DNA from: Aureispira sp963837355
GTDB lineage: Bacteria > Bacteroidota > Bacteroidia > Chitinophagales > Saprospiraceae
Direction of reading: 5' to 3'
Assembly (NCBI GenBank): GCA_963837355.1
Contig: CAWIMY010000002.1
Location: forward strand, 682,001-746,000
Length of the DNA: 64,000 nucleotides
Part shown: piece after piece, positions 28,361 through 36,550 of the stretch
Layout of the letters: every line of letters starts with the position of its first letter
How positions within the stretch are numbered: position 1 is the stretch's first letter
Position numbers and translations under genes: made by a program
Notes under the pieces: model-generated
What the model was told of the DNA's origin: nothing
Database searches by the model: none
Seen by the model: only the letters and a program-made list of their open reading frames with translations

Positions 28361-28748
28361 AATACTACATTTTTCGGTACTTTATCTTTGAATAAGAGGG
28401 GGGACTCTTATTACTAGAAACAATAAGGGATAAAAGCAACTCGCGTTATTACTAGAACAATAAAACGGCGACTCTTAATAGTCAATTGATAAACCTGGGA
28501 TTTTTTGGGGGATTATTGGCAGAGTTAGACTAGATTGTAGCCTCAACAAAAATAAAAATTTCTACCCACAATTCTCAGTATTGGGAAGTTGTTTAATTTT
28601 AGAAGGCACAACTAGTGCCACTGAATTTTTTAAAACTAGTACAAAAATTGATCGTTAAAAAATATATTGCAACCCGTACAACCGCCCTACCGTTGTAATA
28701 AGGCAAGGCTTATGCCATTTCCATTATATTGGCGATCAATCTATCAGC
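28361..28748. promoter_or_regulatory. Divergent intergenic region with a pair of near-identical 19-bp repeats
   Basis: 388 bp between a minus-strand and a plus-strand gene. TTATTACTAGAAACAATAA (28408-28426) and TTATTACTAGAACAATAA (28446-28463) are direct repeats 38 bp apart, each partly palindromic (TTATT/AATAA); they could bind a regulator of one or both genes. A plus-strand TATCTTTG (28383-28390) matches a -7 box but lies far from the patatin start. Confidence 0.4.
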
Positions 28749-31010
28749 ATGACCCAACTCAAAGCGCGTTTGCGCAATTTATATTATACCTTTCCTATAC
28801 AGTTGATTCGTTTACAACTCAAACACAATGTATTGCTTTTGAGTTTGTGGGCGGTGCTGTTTGCTATGACAAGCGGTCAAGTTGGAGCGTCAATGGGGTT
28901 GCACAAGCTATTTTTGGATCCCGAATACAAGGGCGTGGTAGGCTTTTGGAGCTTTTTTATTATTGGAATGGCTTATGGAAGCTTTTTTATTGCTTGGAAC
29001 ACCAGTATTTACATTCTCAATAGCTATCGTTTTCCCTTTTTGGCCTCGCTCTATCGGCCTTTCTCTAAGTTCAGCTTCAACAACTGCTTAATTCCTGTCC
29101 TGTTTTTGTTCTTTTATTGTTACCAAATTATCGCCTTTCAGTGGTATAACGAGTATACTGGGCAATATAGTCTGTTGTACTGCTTTGGAGTCGTCACAGG
29201 AGCGTTTATTATGATCTTGTTGGCGATGATTTATTTCCATTATACCAATACCGATGTGCAAAGTTATCGCAAACGCAATCGGCTAAAACTTTCTAAAGTC
29301 CTCAAGGCGATTGTTGTGCAGCGCAAAGAGCGTAGCGTCAATTTACAAGAGGATGGCGTGTATAAAAATGCTTGGCGGGTTGATTTTTTTCTTAATGAGC
29401 GCTTACAATGGCGAATTGTACGGCAGGTAGGGCATTATAATTTTAAATTACTGGAGCAGGTCTTTCGACAAAATCACGCCAATGCCTTTGTTATTCAAAG
29501 TGTTAGTATTACGCTGTTGATTTTGATGGCGGCTTTGGTGGAGTACGAAGCATTTCGGATTCCTGCGGCGGCTAGTTTATTGCTGCTGTTTTCTATTTCT
29601 ACCACTGTGATCGGCGCGTTGACGTATTGGTTAGAAGAATGGCGGGTGCTATCGCTTTTACTGGCCTTTTTATTGATTAACCAAATGATGGCTTGGGGCT
29701 TGTTTTCTTATCAAAATAGCGCTTATGGGCTTAATTATGAGGTAGAGCGAACCCCTTATACTTTGGCTGCCTTAGATTCTATTTGCTCCAAGCAACAATA
29801 CCGACAAGACAGCAAGAACATGCTGCAAATACTGGAGCGTTGGCGGGCAAAATTTGAAGATAACGAAACGCAACAGCGGCCAAAATTGGTGCTGCTCTGT
29901 GTGAGTGGGGGCGGTATTCGAGCGAGTTTGTGGTCGCACCATGTTATGCGCGAGGCAGACAAGATGACCCAAGGTGGCCTGATGAAGCACACGGCCTTGA
30001 TTACAGGCGCTTCGGGAGGAATGTGGGGCGCAGGGCTTTACCGCGAGCTGTACCACCAAAAACAGTTAGGGGAGCCCATCGACTTATACGATCAACAGTA
30101 TATCAATAACAGTGCGAAGGATTTGATGAATTCTTTGGCGTTTACCTTTTTGGTGAATGATATTTTTATTCCGTGGGTCAACCGTGAGGTGAACGGGCAT
30201 GTTTACCGACAAGATCGAGGGTATAGTTTTGAGCAACAGTTTATTGAGAATACCGACGGCTTGCTGGCGCATGATTTGGCCTATTATAAAAAGGCGGAAG
30301 AGCAAGCGCTTATTCCGCTGTTGTTTTTGACACCTCTGATTGCCAATGATAGTCGAATGCTGATTATTTCTCCACAACCCGTTAGTTTTATGATGCGGGC
30401 TCCATTTAGTTACCAAGGGCCGACGCGCTCCAGTAAGATTGACGCGGTTGATTATGGCGCGTTGTTTCGTGCGCATGATCCGATGCGTTTGCGCTTTGTA
30501 ACCGCCTTGCGGATGAATGCGACCTTTCCTTTTATTTTTCCAAGTGTGCAAATGCCTAGTGATCCGACGATTAATTTGGTAGATGCGGGGTTTCGGGATA
30601 ATTTCGGGTTGGAAATGGCGACGCGCTTTGCAGCTATTTTTAGAAGGTGGATTCGGGAGAATACCAGTGGGGTGGTTATTGTTTCGGTGCGCTCGTATGC
30701 ACAAGCGGATGAAATTGCGGAGACCACTTCGAAATCTTTGTCTGAATTGTTTTTCAATCCCTTGGGGCCAATGTTTGCGATTGATGCGCTACAAAATTAC
30801 CACCATGATAACTACGTGTCTTATCTGAAATCAAAAATTGGTTACGACAAGGTAGAGGTAGTTAATTTTATATACGAACCAACCTTGTTGGAGGAGCGCG
30901 CTTCGTTGAGTTTGCACTTGACACAACGCGAGAAAAATGACATCTTAAATGCCATTACTTTAGAAGAAAATAAACGCAGTATGAGGCGCTTAAAACAGCT
31001 GTTACGCTAG
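28749..31010 (+). CDS. Integral-membrane patatin-like phospholipase
   Basis: 753 aa. Residues 1-330 hold about eight hydrophobic helices (for example LLSLWAVLFAMTSG, IPVLFLFFYCYQIIAF and LLLAFLLINQMMAW). The C-terminal half has the patatin motifs: the oxyanion loop CVSGGGIRASLW, the nucleophile elbow ITGASGGMWG (G-x-S-x-G) and the catalytic Asp in VDAGFRDNFGLE (D-A-G in place of D-G-G). Patatins hydrolyse fatty-acyl ester bonds of membrane lipids through a Ser-Asp dyad. A multi-helix N-terminal anchor is uncommon and places the enzyme at the inner membrane. It stands alone on the plus strand between spaced intergenic regions. Confidence 0.82.
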   Translation: MTQLKARLRNLYYTFPIQLIRLQLKHNVLLLSLWAVLFAMTSGQVGASMGLHKLFLDPEYKGVVGFWSFFIIGMAYGSFFIAWNTSIYILNSYRFPFLASLYRPFSKFSFNNCLIPVLFLFFYCYQIIAFQWYNEYTGQYSLLYCFGVVTGAFIMILLAMIYFHYTNTDVQSYRKRNRLKLSKVLKAIVVQRKERSVNLQEDGVYKNAWRVDFFLNERLQWRIVRQVGHYNFKLLEQVFRQNHANAFVIQSVSITLLILMAALVEYEAFRIPAAASLLLLFSISTTVIGALTYWLEEWRVLSLLLAFLLINQMMAWGLFSYQNSAYGLNYEVERTPYTLAALDSICSKQQYRQDSKNMLQILERWRAKFEDNETQQRPKLVLLCVSGGGIRASLWSHHVMREADKMTQGGLMKHTALITGASGGMWGAGLYRELYHQKQLGEPIDLYDQQYINNSAKDLMNSLAFTFLVNDIFIPWVNREVNGHVYRQDRGYSFEQQFIENTDGLLAHDLAYYKKAEEQALIPLLFLTPLIANDSRMLIISPQPVSFMMRAPFSYQGPTRSSKIDAVDYGALFRAHDPMRLRFVTALRMNATFPFIFPSVQMPSDPTINLVDAGFRDNFGLEMATRFAAIFRRWIRENTSGVVIVSVRSYAQADEIAETTSKSLSELFFNPLGPMFAIDALQNYHHDNYVSYLKSKIGYDKVEVVNFIYEPTLLEERASLSLHLTQREKNDILNAITLEENKRSMRRLKQLLR

Positions 31011-31068
31011 ATGGAGGACTATAAAGGCATAAAAAACAGCTTATAAGGGAACTATTTTAGCCAATTAT

Positions 31069-31098
31069 TTGCCAAAGCCCTAAGTTTTCTTATCTTTG
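31069..31098 (+). promoter_or_regulatory. Promoter of rplY (Bacteroidota consensus)
   Basis: TTG at 31069-31071, then 19 bp, then TATCTTTG at 31091-31098. This matches the sigma-ABfr consensus (TTG-N19-TAnnTTTG) exactly in spacing, 50 bp before the rplY start. Confidence 0.75.
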
Positions 31099-31148
31099 CA
31101 CGTCCAAAAAGAAAAGTATTTACTTAGAATAAACTATAACGATTCATA

Positions 31149-31745
31149 ATGAAAACGATCGCATTAACAGGTACTTCAAGAACTGAACTAGGCAAAAAAA
31201 GTACAAAAGCTATACGCAATGCCAACTTGGTACCTTGCGTTCTATATGGTGGTGAGAACAACCTTCACTTTAGCGTTGCTCCTATGGCGTTGAGAGATTT
31301 GATTTATACCGACGAATTTAGAGTAACAGAAGTTACTATAGATGGTGAAATGCGCAGAGCAATCGTCAAAACGGTACAATTCCACCCCGTTACAGACAAA
31401 ATCATGCACGTTGATTTGTTGGAATTGGTAGACGGTAAGCAAGTGAAAGCAGAAATTCCAATTCGTTTGGTTGGTGGTGCTAAAGCTAAAGGGGTAAAAG
31501 TAGGGGGTGTTTTGATGCAGAAAATTCGCAAAGTCAAAGTACAAACTACACCTGACAAACTATCTTCTTTCATCAATGTAGATGTAGCGCACTTGGCCTT
31601 GGGTAAATCTATCCGTGTCCGTGAAATCAAAGTAGAAGACGGTATCGAAATCATGAATGCTGGTGGAATTCCATTGGCTTCTGTAGAGGTGCCACGTGCT
31701 TTGCGTTCTTCTGAAGCACGTAGTGCTGCTGAAGAGGCACAGTAG
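31149..31745 (+). CDS. rplY: 50S ribosomal protein L25 (CTC-type)
   Basis: 198 aa. bL25 binds 5S rRNA in the large ribosomal subunit. The N-terminal RNA-binding domain is clear (MKTIALTGTSRTELGKKSTKAIRNANLVPCVLYGG, then HPVTDKIMHVDLLEL), followed by the TL5/CTC C-terminal beta domain (EIPIRLVGGAKAKGVKVGG; IRVREIKVEDGIEIM). The length fits the long form with a short Ala/Glu-rich tail. A consensus promoter precedes it and pth follows, the usual pairing in Bacteroidota. Confidence 0.96.
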   Translation: MKTIALTGTSRTELGKKSTKAIRNANLVPCVLYGGENNLHFSVAPMALRDLIYTDEFRVTEVTIDGEMRRAIVKTVQFHPVTDKIMHVDLLELVDGKQVKAEIPIRLVGGAKAKGVKVGGVLMQKIRKVKVQTTPDKLSSFINVDVAHLALGKSIRVREIKVEDGIEIMNAGGIPLASVEVPRALRSSEARSAAEEAQ

Positions 31746-31813
31746 ATTCCCTTTATTGCTCCAAGAGCAAGGGGCTGCTTTGTTCTAACCAACAATAGAC
31801 GACAACTTATAAT

Positions 31814-31850
31814 AAGACGTATTGGAGCACTTTTTCCAGTACGTCTTTTG
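31814..31850 (+). terminator. Terminator between rplY and pth
   Basis: AAGACGTATTGGA pairs with TCCAGTACGTCTT (one bulge-like mismatch), then TTTG. It may be partial, allowing read-through to pth. Confidence 0.65.
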
Positions 31851-31919
31851 TCGTATTTCTATGTGAACTGACTAGCAGTGTGTTTTGATTAACGGATGTA
31901 AACCACTCAATTGATAGAC

Positions 31920-32684
31920 ATGTTTAGATGGTGGAGTAAATTATGGAAGCGTGCTTCGGATAACGAGGAGCTGCAAAAAAACGACGATACAGTGAAATAT
32001 CTTATTACAGGGCTCGGCAACCCTGGCACCGACTACAACGGCACTCGCCACAATATAGGTTTTGATGTAATCGACTACTTAGCTGCTAAGTTTGAGGTGT
32101 CGTACAAAAGTGACCGCCATGCTTATGTTGGAACGTTTCGACATAAAGGGCGACAGTTCGTTTTGGTCAAACCCACTACTTATATGAATTTGAGTGGACA
32201 AGCGGTGCGCTACTGGATGCAAAAGGAAAAAATAAAACGGGAGCATTCCTTAGTCATCTTAGACGACTTGAACCTCAAGTTCGGACAAATACGCCTCAAA
32301 GGTAAGGGAAGTGCTGGCGGGCACAACGGCCTCAAAAATATAGAGCAAGTGTTGCAAACTAGCGATTATCCCCGCCTCAAGCTAGGTATTGGAGATCGGT
32401 TTAGCAAGGGGCGGCAAGTTGATTTTGTATTGGGCAAGTGGAACGACGAAGAAACGCCGCATCTGGATAAAATTATCGAACATGCCGCCAAGACGGTACT
32501 ACAATTTGCAACAGCGGGATTAGAGCGGAGCATGAATAGTGCTAACACTAATGTCTTGCAAGAAAAGAAGCCTAAAAATTCTACTCCTAAGAAGAAAATA
32601 CAAAAAAAGGAGGCCATTCCGCCTTCAACAACTAACGATGCCGCAGCGGAAGAACCACCTATACCGCCGCCAAGCATTGAATAG
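31920..32684 (+). CDS. pth: Peptidyl-tRNA hydrolase with N- and C-terminal extensions
   Basis: About 254 aa. Pth cleaves peptidyl-tRNA released from stalled ribosomes. Motifs: ITGLGNPGTDYNGTRHNIGF (catalytic His in TRHN), KPTTYMNLSG (Asn), LDDLNLKFGQIRLKGKGSAGGHNGLKN (catalytic Asp, and Asn of GHNG). About 25 residues before the core and 55 after it are extra; the tail is Lys-rich then Pro/Glu-rich (EEPPIPPPSIE) and probably disordered. ATG 31920 is preferred over the upstream TTG at 31911. Confidence 0.94.
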   Translation: MFRWWSKLWKRASDNEELQKNDDTVKYLITGLGNPGTDYNGTRHNIGFDVIDYLAAKFEVSYKSDRHAYVGTFRHKGRQFVLVKPTTYMNLSGQAVRYWMQKEKIKREHSLVILDDLNLKFGQIRLKGKGSAGGHNGLKNIEQVLQTSDYPRLKLGIGDRFSKGRQVDFVLGKWNDEETPHLDKIIEHAAKTVLQFATAGLERSMNSANTNVLQEKKPKNSTPKKKIQKKEAIPPSTTNDAAAEEPPIPPPSIE

Positions 32685-33256
32685 AACGGGTAATATATGC
32701 TACCATCAATTAGTAGTAGTCAGAAGAGCAGGAAGAATCCTTGCTCTTCTTTTTTATGCTTACTAATAAGCCAGTTTTCTGTAACTAAAATTGTCTTGTG
32801 TTATAAATGCTTACCCTCAAAAAAATAAAAAGCAGCAAAAAAATAGAGGAATCTTATGAAATTGGCGCGGAGGTGTTTTTTTTATGCTAAATCACTGATT
32901 TTTAGCTATTTGAGAGTTTTGTTTTTGGCTTTTGAGAGCCGTTTTTAGCGCAGTAGCAGAAGTTTTTCTAGAAATAGAAGCTTTTTTTCAAACAATTCAA
33001 AGACCCGAGATGTTGTATATTTTGAGAGTGACGCACAACATACCGCTACGTCGATAACATAATACAAACGGACATTTTATTTATTGAGAACAGCATAATC
33101 CACTCTTAGTTATCTTCTTATACATTGATTATTCAAGGTTTTAGCAGTTGTTTTTACAATCAACAGCCTAGAAAGGTTATGTGCGAAGCTATCAAATGAT
33201 TATTTTAAATCATTTGATCTTAAATACAGATTTTTAAACAAAATTAAACACACACT
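32685..33256. other. 572-bp AT-rich intergenic region
   Basis: Apart from the terminator after pth (32722-32756), no gene is supported. The region is very AT-rich, with homopolymer A and T runs. It may contain the promoter and a long leader of the beta-barrel gene at 33257, but no clear TAnnTTTG with -33 was found. Confidence 0.6.
32722..32756 (+). terminator. Terminator after pth
   Basis: AGAAGAGCA (32722-32730) pairs with TGCTCTTCT (32742-32750), followed by TTTTTT. Confidence 0.85.
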
Positions 33257-33916
33257 ATGTTTACAATTAACAAAAACTTTTTGACTGCACTAGTAGTATC
33301 ATTAACATTGATTTTCGCAACTAGCGCAAGCGCACAGATCACTGGACGTGGTACGTTTATGATTGGTGGAGAGTTAGGCTTATCTAGTTCTAGTTCTACT
33401 TTTACTGCAAATGGTGATAGTGAGACGAGTAGTGCTACACAGTTCAACATTGCGCCTTCTATTGGTTACTTCTTTGTCAACAACTTGGCTATTGGTGTAG
33501 GGATTGATTATACGTTGAACACTTCGGAAGATCGATTGGACAGTGATTTATTATTCGGCCCATTCGTTCGTTACTACATTCCTTTTGGAGATGACAAAGC
33601 GTTGTTCTTCGAAGCTGACTTTGGATATGGTAACACGGCTGACCGTTCAGGGACAGGCGACAATGCAACTCAATCCTTAACACAAATATTTGCAGGTGGA
33701 ATCGGTCCTGGTTTTACTATTTTCTCTAACGATGCTATTGGTATCGAAGCGTTGGCTAAATACAAATTTGGTAGCGGTTCAAGCAGCATTACTTCTCCCG
33801 ACCCGCTTGATCCAGGCAGTACTACTACTACTACTAGTACCTCTATCACACACGCTTTTGACTTCTCTGTAGGTCTACAAGTATACTTTACAAGAGTACA
33901 ACCTGCTACCCGATAA
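33257..33916 (+). CDS. Small outer-membrane beta-barrel protein
   Basis: 219 aa with a signal peptide (FLTALVVSLTLIFATSASAQ). Alternating strands (GTFMIGGELGLSSSSS; NIAPSIGYFFVNNLAIGVGIDY; FGPFVRYYIPF; ALFFEADFGYG) are those of an eight-stranded OmpW/OmpA-type barrel, and the last strand ends in an aromatic (GLQVYFTR). A Thr/Ser-rich loop (TTTTTSTSITH) lies near the C-terminus. Probably a general outer-membrane structural protein; no substrate can be named. Confidence 0.75.
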   Translation: MFTINKNFLTALVVSLTLIFATSASAQITGRGTFMIGGELGLSSSSSTFTANGDSETSSATQFNIAPSIGYFFVNNLAIGVGIDYTLNTSEDRLDSDLLFGPFVRYYIPFGDDKALFFEADFGYGNTADRSGTGDNATQSLTQIFAGGIGPGFTIFSNDAIGIEALAKYKFGSGSSSITSPDPLDPGSTTTTTSTSITHAFDFSVGLQVYFTRVQPATR

Positions 33917-33968
33917 GTAGCACCCTATAAGACACACATACACACTATCTATAGCATACACACCTGAT

Positions 33969-34008
33969 GGCCTGTTTTTCCGATTACGGAAATTCAGGCC
34001 TCTTTTTT
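33969..34008 (+). terminator. Terminator after the beta-barrel gene
   Basis: GGCCTG-tt-TTTCCG and CGGAAA-tt-CAGGCC form a stem with a small internal loop, then TCTTTTTT. Confidence 0.75.
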
Positions 34009-34035
34009 GGAGGGGCTATTTGCGCTTCTAGTAAT

Positions 34036-34075
34036 AAAAATCCCGTTTCCTCCATACAGGGGAAACGGGATTTTT
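34036..34075. terminator. Bidirectional terminator between convergent genes
   Basis: AAAAATCCCGTTTCC (34036-34050) and GGAAACGGGATTTTT (34061-34075) are perfect reverse complements with A/T runs on both sides. It serves the minus-strand tandem paralogues ending at 34129 and backs up the plus-strand terminator. Confidence 0.85.
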
Positions 34076-34128
34076 ACATAAGAGAGTTGTTCGGCTCTTT
34101 TGCACTGCGTTCGTTAGATACACATTGA

Positions 34129-34896
34129 TTACTTCCGTAAAGACTTCCCCGCCACCAACGTCCATTTCAAGCCAATGTCCAAAAAGGCTCCACTGTTGGA
34201 GAAGAATTTTTCAAAGCCGTCTTCTAAGGCATTAGGAGAATCATTGAAGTAAATTTTTCCTTCATAGGTGTAATCAACCGACTGAATGAGTCCCCATCTG
34301 TAGCTAAGTGTAAAATTTAGAGCGACGTATTCAGACAAGGCAGCCTCTAAATAAACTCCAGAACGGATAGCAACACTATTGCGTATATTAGACAGCGAGA
34401 CCTCATACTCTAAGCGCATATCAGATTCCTCATCCGAGAAATATTTGAAACCTTCGACAAAATTACCTGTTTCTCTCAAAAAGTCAGGCCAACCAACATC
34501 AACGCCCAGTAAGCCTCCAATTTTTATTCTTTCCCATTTTATGAATGGGTGGCGTACTTCAAAACGTCCTTCCCAGTGGTTGTTATTTAGGTGAATAATA
34601 GGAAACCCTACTCTGTGTCCTGCAAAAAGTGGGAATCCTCCCACAAAAATTGGAAAGCTAGACCAACTGTACAAAATGCCCGCCCCTATTTCCAAGTCAG
34701 TGTTGAACAACTTCACGGAAGCAGATAAGCCTAAACCGTAACGCGGCGTATACTTATTACAATCGCCAATTCTATACACTGCCCGCTCCTGCAATTGAAT
34801 TAATCCAACACTGTTATTCAGCGTCAAGGAGAAACGACTTTGGGCTTGGAGGCTAAATGTCCCTATTGTTATAATTATTACTAAGATGAATTTCAT
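34129..34896 (-). CDS. Exported beta-rich protein, tandem paralogue copy 1 (distal)
   Basis: 255 aa, signal peptide MKFILVIIITIGTFSLQAQ. The body is made of beta strands (SRFSLTLNNSVGLIQLQE; GLGLSASVKLFNTDLEIGAG; IRSGVYLEAALSEYVALNF; LSYRWGLIQSVDY), probably an outer-membrane or periplasmic barrel. Ends FLDIGLKWTLVAGKSLRK. Two more copies lie directly upstream, 15-16 bp apart, on the same strand. I do not know the family's function. Confidence 0.75.
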   Translation of the reverse strand: MKFILVIIITIGTFSLQAQSRFSLTLNNSVGLIQLQERAVYRIGDCNKYTPRYGLGLSASVKLFNTDLEIGAGILYSWSSFPIFVGGFPLFAGHRVGFPIIHLNNNHWEGRFEVRHPFIKWERIKIGGLLGVDVGWPDFLRETGNFVEGFKYFSDEESDMRLEYEVSLSNIRNSVAIRSGVYLEAALSEYVALNFTLSYRWGLIQSVDYTYEGKIYFNDSPNALEDGFEKFFSNSGAFLDIGLKWTLVAGKSLRK

Positions 34897-34911
34897 GATT
34901 GAGGTGCTTTT

Positions 34912-35681
34912 TTATTTCCGTAAAGATTTGCCTGCTACCAACGTCCATTTCAAACCAATGTCCAAAAAGGCACCACTGTTGGAGAAGAATTTTTCAAAGC
35001 CGTCTTCTAGGGGCATTAGGAGAATCATCGAAATAAATTTTTCCTTCGTAGGAATAATCTACAGATTGAATCAATCCCCACCGATAACTAAGTACAAAAT
35101 TTAAGGATACATTTTCTGACAGCGCTACAGCCCAAATATATCCCCGAACGAATAGCGACACTATTGCGTATGTTAGACAGCGAGACCTCGTACTCTAAGC
35201 GCATATCAAATCCGTCATTCTCTGTATAGCGAAACCCTTCATGAATATTGCCTGCTTTGTCTAAGAAATCTGGCCAGCCAATATCAACACCAAAAAGGCC
35301 TCCAATCTGTACTTTCTCTTTTTTGATGAAAGGATGCTGGATAAAAAAGCGTCCCTCCCAATGATTGTTAGTAATATGAATGATGGGAAAACCCTCGCGA
35401 TGTCCTGCAAAAAGTGGTAGTCCCCCTACGAAAATTGGCATAGTTGACCAGCTGTACAACACACCCGCTCCAATTTCCAAATCGGTGTTGAATAATTTTA
35501 ACGAAGCAGATAAGCCTAAGCCGTAGCGCGGCGTATACTTGTTGCGGTCAGCAATTCTATACAATTCCCGCTCCTGCAATTGGATTAATCCAACACTGTT
35601 ATTCAGCGTCAAGGAGAAACGACTTTGGGCTTGGAGACTAAATGTCCCTATTGTTATAATTATTGCTAAGATGAATTTCAT
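34912..35681 (-). pseudogene. Exported beta-rich protein, tandem paralogue copy 2, two frameshifts
   Basis: Start ATG 35681 and stop 34912 match the neighbours. The first frame runs 197 codons to 35088. Compared with copies 1 and 3 there is one extra base near 35140 and one near 35010 (CTAGGGGCATT where copy 1 has CTAAGGCATT). Corrected, the protein is about 255 aa and nearly identical to the others at both ends. Either this copy is dying after duplication or the reads were mis-assembled across the repeat. Confidence 0.75.
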
Positions 35682-35696
35682 GATTGAGGTGCTTTT

Positions 35697-36470
35697 TTAT
35701 TTCCGTAAAGATTTGCCTGCTACTAACGTCCATTTCAAGCCAATGTCCAAAAAGGCTCCACTGTTAGAGAAGAATTTTTCAAAGCCGTCTTCTAAAGGAA
35801 AGATATTGTCATTAAAATAAATTTCCCCTACATAAGCATAATCAACCGACTGAACAAGCCCCCATCTGTAGCTAAGTACCGCATCCAAAGAAACATATTC
35901 CGATAGCGCTAGATTTAGATAAATTCCAGAGCGAATAGCGACACTATTTCGTATGTTGGATAGGTAGACCTTGTAGTCTAAACGCATGTCAGATCCAGAG
36001 CCACTATTAGTAGTGTAAACGGTTCCTTCATGGAAATTACCTGCTTGATCTAGAAAATCAGGCCAGCCGATATCGACACCTACTAGACCCCCAATTTGTA
36101 TGCTTTCCTTTTTAACAAAAGGATGTTGCACAAAAAAACGTCCTTCCCAATGGTTGTTTATAATATGAATAATAGGGAACCCTTCCCGATGTTTTGGGAA
36201 AATAGGGAGTCCCCCTACAAAGATTGGCATAGTTGACCAACTGTACAACACGCCTACTCCAATTTCTAAGTCGGTGTTGAACAGTTTCAAGGAAGCAGAT
36301 AAGCCTAATCCGTAACGCGGCGTATATTTATTTCGGTCTGCAAATCTATACAGTTCCCGCTCTTGCAATTGAATCAATCCAACACTATTGTTTAAGGTCA
36401 AGGAGAAACGACTTTGGGCATTTAAGTGCAGGCAGGTTGTTAGTGCAATTGCTATTGAAATGAATTTCAT
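35697..36470 (-). CDS. Exported beta-rich protein, tandem paralogue copy 3 (first in operon)
   Basis: About 257 aa from ATG 36470 (MKFISIAIALTTCLHLNAQ signal peptide). The in-frame upstream ATG at 36518 would bury the signal peptide and is not preferred. The mature sequence matches copies 1 and 2 (SRFSLTLNNSVGLIQLQEREL; LEDGFEKFFSNSGAFLDIG). It has a different signal peptide from the other two, so it may be the older parent copy. Located 80 bp after the lipoprotein gene on the same strand. Confidence 0.75.
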   Translation of the reverse strand: MKFISIAIALTTCLHLNAQSRFSLTLNNSVGLIQLQERELYRFADRNKYTPRYGLGLSASLKLFNTDLEIGVGVLYSWSTMPIFVGGLPIFPKHREGFPIIHIINNHWEGRFFVQHPFVKKESIQIGGLVGVDIGWPDFLDQAGNFHEGTVYTTNSGSGSDMRLDYKVYLSNIRNSVAIRSGIYLNLALSEYVSLDAVLSYRWGLVQSVDYAYVGEIYFNDNIFPLEDGFEKFFSNSGAFLDIGLKWTLVAGKSLRK

Positions 36471-36550
36471 AACTGGTAGCTGTTTTTTAAATAAAATAGA
36501 GATGGCCCATAAGACCATCCCCTAATGTTACGATAGGATATTTTTATAGG

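Larger units (their letters stand above)
34129..36470 (-). repeat. Three-copy tandem gene duplication (unit about 785 bp)
   Basis: Gene ends recur at 34129, 34912 and 35697, so unit spacing is 783 and 785 bp. Copies share both coding sequence and the short spacer (TTCATGATTGAGGTGCTTTT between copies). Conservation is highest in the first 35 and last 35 codons and lower in the middle. Confidence 0.85.

Noticed and set aside
30084..30704. 206-codon minus-strand frame
   Set aside because: Lies wholly inside the patatin gene on the other strand; low-complexity Arg/His/Asn composition with no motif. A shadow frame.
34129..36470. CRISPR or short tandem repeat array
   Set aside because: The repeats are 780-bp gene units with spacers of only 15 bp, a gene triplication and not a CRISPR.
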